A stretch of 9,155 nucleotides of DNA, taken from assembly GCA_020440935.1 (NCBI GenBank), contig JAGRNC010000084.1, forward strand, positions 1 through 9,155, in the 5' to 3' direction. Below the pieces are notes generated by a model. The model searched no databases, had not been told where the DNA came from, and was given only the letters and a program-made list of their open reading frames with translations. The stretch comes from Leptospiraceae bacterium. Lineage in GTDB: Bacteria > Spirochaetota > Leptospiria > Leptospirales > Leptonemataceae. Each line of letters starts with the position of its first letter. Positions within the stretch are counted from its first letter, which is position 1. Positions 1 to 5,857 of this stretch are shown piece by piece. A program made the translations under genes and the position numbers.

Positions 1-524
1 TTCTTCCCGTACAGTTGCTCTTTGTGAATCTGGCCACCGATTCTTTGCCCGCTATCGCCATGGCCTTCGAAAAGGGAGAGCCGAAAGTAATGAGTCAGAA
101 ACCAAAGCCTGCCGATGCCTCCATATTCGATCGCGCGCTTTCCCTTTCTGTAAGCCTGGATGGACTGTTCATGGCCGCCATGATCGTGATCGCTTTTTCG
201 CTGGGTTTTTCTTATAACATTGAGACCGCCCGCACCATGGGCTTTGCCACTCTGGTGCTCTGCCGGTTGTTTCATGGTTTCAATTTAAGAACTGGATCTT
301 CTTTGTTGCGCAGCGCTCCGCTCTCCAATCCGTTCATGATATTGGGAGTAATGATCGGCATTTCTATGCTGATGGCCGTTCTATACGTACCCTGGCTGGC
401 CGAGATTTTCGGTTCCGTGGCCCCCGGTCTGGAGCAAATGAAATGGGTAATCGGATTGTCGATGGCGCCTACTGTTTTTGCAGAGCTGCGAAAGCTGTTA
501 CAAGAACCTCGCCAGGCTCTATAG
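1..524 (+). CDS. P-type cation-transporting ATPase, C-terminal fragment (probable type II, calcium-type)
   Basis: This is the last part of a P-type ATPase; the open frame (codons from base 3) runs off the left edge, so the actuator, nucleotide-binding and phosphorylation domains are not visible. The first residues read LPVQLLFVNLATDSLPA, which matches transmembrane helix M6 of type II pumps, where the Asn, Thr and Asp of the NLxTD motif help coordinate the ion. A short loop (EKGEPKVMSQKPK) and four more hydrophobic stretches follow, corresponding to M7-M10 (Cation_ATPase_C domain). The protein ends AELRKLLQEPRQAL, a normal end for the family. The M8 segment reads TLVLCRLFHGFN; bacterial relatives I recall usually have Gln where this has Arg. 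The family pumps Ca2+ or other cations across the inner membrane using ATP. The ion cannot be assigned from this fragment. The gene converges on the SPOR gene. Confidence 0.9.
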   Translation, partial: LPVQLLFVNLATDSLPAIAMAFEKGEPKVMSQKPKPADASIFDRALSLSVSLDGLFMAAMIVIAFSLGFSYNIETARTMGFATLVLCRLFHGFNLRTGSSLLRSAPLSNPFMILGVMIGISMLMAVLYVPWLAEIFGSVAPGLEQMKWVIGLSMAPTVFAELRKLLQEPRQAL

Positions 525-555
525 GAAGCGCAGTAGCCGGTCCACCCTCCGCTAA

Positions 556-573
556 GCGCAATGTATGTTGCGC
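556..573. terminator. Hairpin in the convergent gap, possible bidirectional terminator
   Basis: A perfect 6-bp inverted repeat, GCGCAA / TTGCGC with a 6-base loop (TGTATG), lies in the 60-bp gap between the stop codons of the ATPase gene and the SPOR gene. Neither side has a good U-tract, so intrinsic termination is only plausible. Its place between two converging genes is the main support. Confidence 0.4.
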
Positions 574-584
574 CCCCGGTTGGT

Positions 585-1232
585 TTACTTTCCGTCGATT
601 TCGAAAACTCGAGCGGACCCGGTACCTGCGATGTTCAGGTTGGTCAGCGATTCCAGCGCTACGCCGGCCGTATCAACGGTGGAAAAACAGCCAAAGAAGA
701 GGTTCTGCAGCCGTGCATCTTTTACTTCGGTGCGGAAGATGGACTGATGCAATGCGCCGCTACTGCTTACGCTTTTGCATTTTAATGTCCTGAGCTTTTG
801 CATTTCCGGGCGGCTCTCCAGGATTCCCTGTAGTTCTCGTGCACGATCTTCGCTGAAGGTTCCCACTTTGATGATAAACGAGCCTTCCTGGGCAGTGCTT
901 TCAGATGGACGATTCGCAAAGCTACTTAAAGTCTCGGAGTCCGGCTTCTGGGAAGGCGAACTATTGGACATTTCGGATTGGCCGTCGGGGTATTTTACCA
1001 GCGATTGTTCGAAGTTACGAAATTGCCCCAGTTTAAGCCCCGCAAATAATCCCGCCGCAAAAATGAGCAGGGCAGCCGCCAGTCCATAGCCCATCATTCG
1101 TCCGGAAGCGCCGCTCGATGACGCAGATACAGGTTTGGAGGCCTGTTCCGGTCGGAAGCTTCCTGGGGCCGGAGTGGCCGGCGGTCTCGCTTTGATTTTG
1201 CGGGAAAAGTCTACGCTCTGTAGCTCTACCAT
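585..1232 (-). CDS. SPOR-domain-like single-pass membrane protein
   Basis: This is a 215-residue protein with a polar, Pro/Ala/Ser-rich cytoplasmic N-terminus (about 1-44) and one transmembrane helix (about 45-68, RMMGYGLAAALLIFAAG onward). A Ser-rich linker (about 69-115) and a C-terminal SPOR-like domain (about 117-215) follow. The domain opens GSFIIKVGTFSEDRARELQ and ends ARVFEIDGK, the usual pattern of a first strand, a helix and a last strand. SPOR domains bind glycan strands lacking stem peptides, mostly at division sites, so a periplasmic envelope or division role is likely. The ATG at 1232 was chosen because the 42 upstream in-frame residues look non-coding. There is no Shine-Dalgarno before it, and a GATAAT hexamer lies only 10 bases upstream, so the mRNA may be nearly leaderless. 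A 12-base direct repeat lies inside the gene (771-805). The family is assigned by pattern only. Confidence 0.75.
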   Translation of the reverse strand: MVELQSVDFSRKIKARPPATPAPGSFRPEQASKPVSASSSGASGRMMGYGLAAALLIFAAGLFAGLKLGQFRNFEQSLVKYPDGQSEMSNSSPSQKPDSETLSSFANRPSESTAQEGSFIIKVGTFSEDRARELQGILESRPEMQKLRTLKCKSVSSSGALHQSIFRTEVKDARLQNLFFGCFSTVDTAGVALESLTNLNIAGTGSARVFEIDGK

Positions 1233-1242
1233 GTCTGGTAGA

Positions 1243-1272
1243 ATTATCGGTAGGAGACAAAATCCGGACCAA
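1243..1272 (-). promoter_or_regulatory. Candidate promoter for the SPOR gene
   Basis: On the minus strand GATAAT (1248-1243; five of six matches to the -10 consensus) is preceded at 18 bp by TTGGTC (1272-1267; only the TTG matches a -35). Transcription from it would start about four bases before the ATG at 1232, which fits the missing Shine-Dalgarno. It lies directly downstream of a likely terminator. The evidence is by eye and weak. Confidence 0.25.
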
Positions 1273-1301
1273 AAAAAATGAAATGGGCTGGAATTCGCCC
1301 A
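1271..1301 (-). terminator. Probable intrinsic terminator downstream of argD
   Basis: Read on the minus strand, TGGGC - 8-base loop (GAATTCCA) - GCCCA is followed at once by TTTCA and a run of eight T. A GC-rich stem followed by a T-tract is the signature of Rho-independent termination. It is about 145 bases past the argD stop codon and before the SPOR gene, so it would separate the two. The stem is short (5 bp), so read-through is possible. Confidence 0.5.
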
Positions 1302-1445
1302 ACTCCAGAAAGCATCGGTCTTGCTGGCTGAGCGGATTCGCCCCGCTCTCGGCCCCAACTTTAATTGCTGGCCGACCTGAATTGTCGGATGGCCCGGGAT
1401 CGTCCAATGATCCGGAAGCGATACTGACTACTGGCGGAACCAGCC
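1302..1445. other. Non-coding stretch after argD with two further hairpins
   Basis: I see no credible gene between the argD stop and the terminator-like element. Two inverted repeats stand out. GAGCGG (1330-1335) pairs with CCGCTC (1343-1348) across a 7-base loop. GGATC (1397-1401) pairs with GATCC (1409-1413), extended by CC/GG (1394-1395, 1414-1415) around one bulged G. Neither has a T-tract. They may be 3' UTR structures protecting the argD message. Confidence 0.35.
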
Positions 1446-2690
1446 TTAACCGAACTCGCGGATTACTCGCTCAAATATGTCCAGACCTTCAGCCGCTGAA
1501 TCGAGACTCAGGTTTAAAGGAGGCATGATGCGAATAACATGACCGGCGGTGCAGTTTATCAGGAGCTTCTCTTCCCTGCAGCGACGAACTACATCCGGGC
1601 CATGATCGGTAAGTTCCACGCCGATGTGCAACCCAATGCCGCGTACATCTTTTACAATATTGCTGGATTGTTCCAGAAGTCTGAGCCTTCGAAAAAAGTA
1701 GTCCGATAACCCTTCCACGTTTTTCAGTAGTTCGCGACCAACGATAATACGCAATGTCTCGTAGGCAACCCTCGCCACTACGTGGTTTCCGCCAAAGGTG
1801 GTGCCATGCATTCCCGGTTCTAAAAGATGCGTGAAGTCATCGGCCACAATCATGGCGCCGATGGGCATTCCGCCTCCCAACGCCTTGGCCAGGGTCATCG
1901 CATCGGGTCGAATACCATAGTGCTCGTAAGCGAATAGTTTCCCTGTGCGTCCTATGCCGGTCTGGATTTCGTCGAGGATCAATAGCGCATTGTTTGCAGT
2001 GGTAAGCTCGCGAGCTCGTACCACGAAATCCTTGTCCATGGGTCGGATTCCGCCTTCGCCCTGAACCAATTCCATAATAAATCCGGCCACTCTGCCGGAG
2101 TACTGATCGAATGCGCTTTCCAGGGCCTCGATGTCGTTCGCCGGAATGTGGACCGTGCCGGGGATTAGAGGTCCAAAGCCCTTTCGGATTTTTTCCTGGC
2201 CAGTCATGGCCATGGCCCCAGTAGTGCGGCCATGAAAGCTATTCTCCAGGGAGATAATTACACAATCGCCCGACAGGGATTCGCCGTTTCGGCGGGCCAA
2301 TTTGAAAGCCGCTTCGTTTGCTTCGGTGCCGGAATTACAGAGGAAGACTTTTCCGGGAAAGCTATGCTCGATCAGGGCTTCCCCCAGAAGCGCCTGTTCC
2401 TGATTGTAGAAGAGGTTGGAAGTATGGATAATTCGATCGGCCTGATCTCGAATGGCTTCGATCAGGTCAGCCTCTCCATGACCAAGATTGGTTACCGAAA
2501 TGCCGCACAGAAAGTCCAGGTATGCGTTGTTTTCTGAATCGTAAAGATACTCCCCCTGTCCAAAATAGAAGGCCACCGGAGCGCGACGGTAGGTGCCCAT
2601 AAGGTACTTATCCGATTTTTCCTGAATCTCTTCGAAGCTTAACGGTTTGGTAAAATCCGATTCTTGCTGTTCTACTTCTTCTGCGCTCAT
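1446..2690 (-). CDS. argD: Acetylornithine aminotransferase (class III, PLP-dependent)
   Basis: ArgD transfers an amino group from glutamate to N-acetylglutamate semialdehyde to make N-acetylornithine in arginine synthesis; many bacterial ArgD enzymes also serve as succinyldiaminopimelate aminotransferase in lysine and peptidoglycan synthesis. The 414-residue protein has the fold-type I aminotransferase landmarks. These are NSGTEANEAAFKLAR (119-133) for the cofactor phosphate, FHGRT (152-156), and LLILDEIQTGIGRTG (236-250) with Asp240 facing the pyridine nitrogen. LAKALGGGMPIGA carries the Schiff-base Lys269, and HGTTFGGN lies at 295-302. The N-terminus is about 15-20 residues longer than typical ArgD. 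The ATG at 2690 is preceded by GGAGA at good spacing. The gene lies 151 bases downstream of the phosphohexomutase gene on the same strand. Related class III enzymes (ornithine, GABA or lysine-pathway aminotransferases) are possible alternatives, but the overall match and length favour ArgD. Confidence 0.88.
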   Translation of the reverse strand: MSAEEVEQQESDFTKPLSFEEIQEKSDKYLMGTYRRAPVAFYFGQGEYLYDSENNAYLDFLCGISVTNLGHGEADLIEAIRDQADRIIHTSNLFYNQEQALLGEALIEHSFPGKVFLCNSGTEANEAAFKLARRNGESLSGDCVIISLENSFHGRTTGAMAMTGQEKIRKGFGPLIPGTVHIPANDIEALESAFDQYSGRVAGFIMELVQGEGGIRPMDKDFVVRARELTTANNALLILDEIQTGIGRTGKLFAYEHYGIRPDAMTLAKALGGGMPIGAMIVADDFTHLLEPGMHGTTFGGNHVVARVAYETLRIIVGRELLKNVEGLSDYFFRRLRLLEQSSNIVKDVRGIGLHIGVELTDHGPDVVRRCREEKLLINCTAGHVIRIMPPLNLSLDSAAEGLDIFERVIREFG

Positions 2691-2700
2691 TGGTTTCTCC

Positions 2701-2749
2701 GAACAGGTCTGTGTTCTGGTACGATACGACGGATCTCCCCGTAATCCGT
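2701..2749 (-). promoter_or_regulatory. Paired inverted repeats in the argD leader
   Basis: Between the phosphohexomutase gene and argD, on the minus strand, ACGGAT and ATCCGT form a 6-bp stem with a 9-base loop (2749-2729). GAACA and TGTTC form a 5-bp stem with a 6-base loop (2716-2701), ending just before the argD ribosome binding site. They could be an operator or a leader structure. They do not resemble the ArgR box I know. The intergenic region (2691-2841) holds no gene. Confidence 0.25.
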
Positions 2750-2841
2750 ACTGCGAACTACTACCGACATGGATCGAGGCCTCTGGGAGTCAACGATTCT
2801 CGTCGACCAGGGCTTCCGAGGAGGGCGATACCTGACGGAAG

Positions 2842-4614
2842 TTAGCGGGTCAAACCGGTGCGAGCAAAGAACAGCCCCGAGATGCTCACAAGTTCGTTTT
2901 CCAGCTCGGCTCTTGCCTTGTTCAATTCTTCCAGACTCTGGGGCTGATCGGGGTTCTTCAGACTGGCATACAGCTTCACTTTTGGCTCGGTGCCCGAAGG
3001 CCGGATGGTCAACTTTCCTTCTGGTTCTAGAAGAAGTTGAATAACATTGGATGGCGGTAGATCGCCAAAAAAGGCAGGGTCCGGTTTCTTGTTTACGGTT
3101 TGCTTTTGAAAATCGCGCACTTCAACGACTTTGCGTTTTTCTAGCTCCATGCCCACAAGGTCGTTTTCGCGCAGGGAATCGATGATCTGTTGCATTCGAC
3201 TCTGGCCATCGCTTCCTTTCATAGTTACCGATTTCAAATCTTCCAGGTAAAGACCATATTTCAGATAGATCTGGTTGAGGTAGGTTTCCAGGTCTCCCAT
3301 TTGTTGAATGATCTGACACAGCACCAGCGCGGAGGCCAGGGAATCTTTATCGCGAACAAAGTCTACCGGTAGATAGCCGTAGGATTCTTCGCCGCCAAAC
3401 AAGAATACATCTTTGCCCTTAGAAAAACCGCCGGTGCCATTCTCCAGATCTCGCATCTGTTCGGCGATGTATTTGAAGCCAGTGAGCACATCCTTGATTC
3501 GAATACCGTTCTTCTCCGCGATGATTTTTTGCAGATCGGTGGTAACGATGGTCTTAAATACCCAGTAATTCTTATCTGTTTTCTGTGGCGCATTTTCGCA
3601 CAAGAATGCGCACATGATGCTTCCGAGCTGGTTTCCGTTGAGTAGAAGATATCTATGTCCGGTGCGAATGCCAGCCCCCAGGCGGTCTGCATCCGGATCC
3701 GTTGCTAAAAATAGTTCTGCGTTGTGTTTTCTTGCCGTTTCTTCCGCGAGGCGCATCGCCTCTGGCTCTTCTGGATTGGGTAGTTCTACCGTAGGAAACT
3801 CGCCATTAGGCTCCATTTGTTCGGGCACCCCGATAACCTGATAGCCGTACTTTTCCAGAAGGCCCGGCAACCAGGGGCCCCCCGTGCCGTGGAGAGGGGA
3901 ATACACGATTTTGAATTTTGCATCTACATGTTTTGCCAGGCCGCGTTTCTGAAATTCAGAATAGTAGGATTCTTTTATCTCGGGTCCAATCCATTGCACG
4001 TATTGCTGGTAATCTGGGGAGTTTTCGTCGCGGAATGGTAGATCCCAGTCCGTAATCTCTTCGATTAGATGCTCCAATCGGGTTTGCGCCTCTCCGGTGA
4101 ATTGCGATCCGTCATCCAGATAGACTTTAAACCCATTGTATTCGGGAGGATTATGGCTGGCGGTCAGTACCGCCCCGCCAGCGGCGCCGAGGTGCCGAAT
4201 GGCATAGGAAAGAATGGGAGTTGGTGTAACACCACGAAACAGAAATGCCTTGATTTGCAGGCTCGCTGCCAGGCCGGCCACAAGGCTGGCAAACTCGGGA
4301 CTCATTCTTCTGGAATCGTGGGCAATGACAATCGATGGGTTATGGTAGGTCTCCTTTATATAGCGAACAAAGCCCAGAGCCGCTCGGCCCACGGTCCACT
4401 GATTCAGGCGGCCCGCGCCAATTCCCAGAACTCCACGCATTCCGCCGGTACCAAAGGATAGCTTTCCGGAGAATGCTTCGGTTTCTTCGTTTCGAATTCC
4501 TGCTTTAAAATCTACAAATACTCGGGCAGCGGCTTCGCGTATTTCCAGGGGAAAGGCTGGGCCGGCCCAGTCCAGAATCCGTGCTTTAATTAGATGGTCC
4601 TTTTCGTTTGCCAT
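2842..4614 (-). CDS. Phosphoglucomutase/phosphomannomutase family (phospho-sugar mutase, PgcA type)
   Basis: This is a 590-residue alpha-D-phosphohexomutase that interconverts sugar 1- and 6-phosphates (most likely glucose, possibly also mannose) through a phosphoserine. The four domain signatures appear in order. The phosphoserine loop TASHNPPEYNGFK has Ser153. The metal loop ATDPDADRLG has Asp306, Asp308 and Asp310. The sugar-specificity loop GGEESYGY lies at 407-414. The phosphate-binding RPSGTEPKVK starts at 538. The early FGTGGMRGVLG (54-64) and the length near 580-590 fit the Bacillus PgcA-like group rather than the shorter ManB/GlmM enzymes. The product feeds glycogen, nucleotide-sugar and envelope polysaccharide synthesis. 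The ATG at 4614 is the natural start, with GAGA 9 bases upstream. It is divergent from lpxA and is the first gene of the minus-strand run. The exact substrate cannot be set from sequence. Confidence 0.9.
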   Translation of the reverse strand: MANEKDHLIKARILDWAGPAFPLEIREAAARVFVDFKAGIRNEETEAFSGKLSFGTGGMRGVLGIGAGRLNQWTVGRAALGFVRYIKETYHNPSIVIAHDSRRMSPEFASLVAGLAASLQIKAFLFRGVTPTPILSYAIRHLGAAGGAVLTASHNPPEYNGFKVYLDDGSQFTGEAQTRLEHLIEEITDWDLPFRDENSPDYQQYVQWIGPEIKESYYSEFQKRGLAKHVDAKFKIVYSPLHGTGGPWLPGLLEKYGYQVIGVPEQMEPNGEFPTVELPNPEEPEAMRLAEETARKHNAELFLATDPDADRLGAGIRTGHRYLLLNGNQLGSIMCAFLCENAPQKTDKNYWVFKTIVTTDLQKIIAEKNGIRIKDVLTGFKYIAEQMRDLENGTGGFSKGKDVFLFGGEESYGYLPVDFVRDKDSLASALVLCQIIQQMGDLETYLNQIYLKYGLYLEDLKSVTMKGSDGQSRMQQIIDSLRENDLVGMELEKRKVVEVRDFQKQTVNKKPDPAFFGDLPPSNVIQLLLEPEGKLTIRPSGTEPKVKLYASLKNPDQPQSLEELNKARAELENELVSISGLFFARTGLTR

Positions 4615-4628
4615 GGTGGTTTCTCAGT

Positions 4629-4656
4629 GTAATAAGAAAGGAAGAATTCCTGTCAT
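4629..4656 (-). promoter_or_regulatory. Candidate promoter of the phosphohexomutase gene with a palindrome in its spacer
   Basis: On the minus strand ATGACA (4656-4651; five of six matches to a -35) is separated by 16 bp from TATTAC (4634-4629; four of six matches to a -10). The perfect palindrome AGGAA-GAA-TTCCT (4639-4651) fills most of the spacer, a common place for a repressor site. The implied leader is very short, which weakens the call. Confidence 0.3.
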
Positions 4657-4663
4657 AAACAAT

Positions 4664-4717
4664 TTTCCAGCGTTTGGGGCAAGTATTTCAATTGCCTGCC
4701 TATTCGGCTGCTGGAAA
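4664..4717 (+). promoter_or_regulatory. Inverted repeat in the lpxA leader
   Basis: TTTCCAGC (4664-4671) and GCTGGAAA (4710-4717) are perfect 8-bp complements separated by 38 bases. The right arm ends 7 bases before the lpxA ATG and contains its only plausible, weak Shine-Dalgarno (TGGA). Pairing in the mRNA would hide the ribosome site, so a translational control element is possible; a DNA operator is an alternative. Confidence 0.35.
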
Positions 4718-4724
4718 TTCAGGT

Positions 4725-5504
4725 ATGGCCATCCACCCCACTGCCATTGTTGATCCCGGCGCCGAAATCCACGAAAGCGTTGAAATCGGACCATATACTG
4801 TCATCGACGGAAATGTCAAAATCGGCGAAGGCTGTCGAATCAGTTCCCATGTGCGAATTTATGCGCATACCACCCTGGGAAAAAACAATCGGATTGATGC
4901 GCATGCAATTCTTGGCGCCGACGGACAAGATCTTGGATTTGATTCCTCCCAGCCTACCGGACTGGTCATAGGCGATAACAATACATTTCGCGAACAGACA
5001 AACATCCACAGAGCCACAAAGCTGGATCATCCGACGATGATCGGAGACAATAACTACATAATGGGGAATTTCCACGTTGGCCATGACTGCATTGTAGGAA
5101 ACGACAATATCCTGGTCCACGGATCGGTGCTGGCCGGCCATGTACATATTGGAAATAAGGTGCTGGTCTCCGGACTTGTGGCTATTCACCAATTTTGCAA
5201 CATTGGCGACTATGCGATGGTGGCTGGTTGCGCTAAGATCGTAAAGGATGTGCCTCCCTTTGCTACCGCAGATGGAAATCCGGCTACGATCATCGGACAG
5301 AACGTAGTGGGCATGAAGCGAGCCGGCACTTCGCCAGATGTGCGCAAGCAGATCAAAGCGGCATACGACGTAATCTATCATCAAAAGAAAAACACCTCGC
5401 AAGCGCTGCAGACTCTAAAGGAGCAGGGGAGCCAACCTCCGGAGGTTCAATTAATCATTGAATTTTTCGAAAACAGCAAGCGAGGTGTTACCGACCATCG
5501 ATGA
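4725..5504 (+). CDS. lpxA: Acyl-[ACP]-UDP-GlcNAc (or GlcNAc3N) O/N-acyltransferase, lipid A synthesis
   Basis: LpxA catalyses the first step of lipid A synthesis in the cytoplasm, moving a 3-hydroxyacyl chain from acyl carrier protein to the UDP-sugar. The 259-residue protein is a left-handed parallel beta-helix of hexapeptide repeats (about 1-185; IHPTAIVDPG, VEIGPY, VKIGEG and so on). A helical C-terminus follows (about 200-255, ending EFFENSKRG). His120 in VGHDCIVGN is the catalytic base (His125 in E. coli), and IHQFC and DVPPF are family signatures. Gln68 and Lys171 match residues I recall from Leptospira interrogans LpxA. There Lys171 replaces E. coli Gly173 and shortens the acyl pocket, and the sugar acceptor is the 3-amino form. 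The ATG at 4725 is chosen because homologues start just before HPTAIV; the upstream TTG at 4674 adds 17 unlikely residues. The Shine-Dalgarno is weak. The gene is divergent from the phosphohexomutase gene. Confidence 0.95.
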   Translation: MAIHPTAIVDPGAEIHESVEIGPYTVIDGNVKIGEGCRISSHVRIYAHTTLGKNNRIDAHAILGADGQDLGFDSSQPTGLVIGDNNTFREQTNIHRATKLDHPTMIGDNNYIMGNFHVGHDCIVGNDNILVHGSVLAGHVHIGNKVLVSGLVAIHQFCNIGDYAMVAGCAKIVKDVPPFATADGNPATIIGQNVVGMKRAGTSPDVRKQIKAAYDVIYHQKKNTSQALQTLKEQGSQPPEVQLIIEFFENSKRGVTDHR

Positions 5505-5530
5505 CCAAATGACTTTCCGTCCGGGTCATC
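5500..5530 (+). other. 7-bp hairpin spanning the lpxA stop codon
   Basis: GATGACC (5500-5506) is complementary to GGTCATC (5524-5530) across a 17-base loop. The lpxA stop codon lies in the left arm. No T-tract follows, so it is not a standard terminator. It may attenuate or stabilise the message between lpxA and the next gene. Confidence 0.3.
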
Positions 5531-5566
5531 CATTCGTAATGTAAAACTAGCTATCGGGAGTGAAAA

Positions 5567-5857
5567 ATGAGCGAAGAAAACATGAATGAAGCCGGCGCTA
5601 CCGGCGGCAATGCAGAGAAACTCAAGCAGGGCTATGAGCAAATCAAAGGCCAGGCACAGAAAGCTCGCGCCCGGGCTCAGGAAACCTACGATCAGGCTCG
5701 AGCGCGCGCGGCCGTTTATGGCGAAGGAGCGCAGGAGTTCGTAGATGCGGCCGGCGAGTATGTAAAAGAAAATCCGGAACGATCCACTTTGATTGCTGGA
5801 GTTACTGGTCTGGGTTTTGGCCTACTACTTGGCCTGTTGATTGGTCGTAAGAATTAA
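5567..5857 (+). CDS. DUF883-like (YqjD/ElaB-type) C-terminally anchored membrane protein
   Basis: This 96-residue protein has a charged, Ala/Gln/Lys/Arg-rich helical body (about 16-70) with an amphipathic, coiled-coil-like pattern. A single C-terminal helix (about 74-93, LIAGVTGLGFGLLLGLLIG) is rich in spaced glycines, and a short basic tail (RKN) ends the protein. This layout, including the ENPERSTLIAG lead-in, matches the DUF883 family. E. coli YqjD and ElaB of that family are inner-membrane proteins made in stationary phase and reported to bind ribosomes. The start at 5567 has a good GGGAG seven bases upstream. The stop codon overlaps the next ATG by one base (TAATG), which implies coupled translation. 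The next gene encodes a YqjE/holin-like protein, the same pairing as yqjD-yqjE, and this supports the call. The function here is not established. Confidence 0.75.
   Translation: MSEENMNEAGATGGNAEKLKQGYEQIKGQAQKARARAQETYDQARARAAVYGEGAQEFVDAAGEYVKENPERSTLIAGVTGLGFGLLLGLLIGRKN

Noticed and set aside
1033..1407. 124-codon minus-strand frame overlapping the SPOR gene start
   Set aside because: It is in another frame of the SPOR gene and its gap, its composition is not protein-like, and it has no motif.
2701..2716. GAAC...GTTC repeat as a LexA/SOS box
   Set aside because: The spacing between half-sites is 8 bases rather than the 4 of the Gram-positive box, and argD is not an SOS gene.
4674..4724. 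TTG start giving a 276-residue LpxA
   Set aside because: It has no Shine-Dalgarno, the added residues are not LpxA-like, and homologues begin close to the ATG at 4725.
4719..5402. Long open frame (227 codons) antisense to lpxA
   Set aside because: It lies fully opposite a clear lpxA gene, its translation shows no family motif, and it is explained by lpxA codon use.
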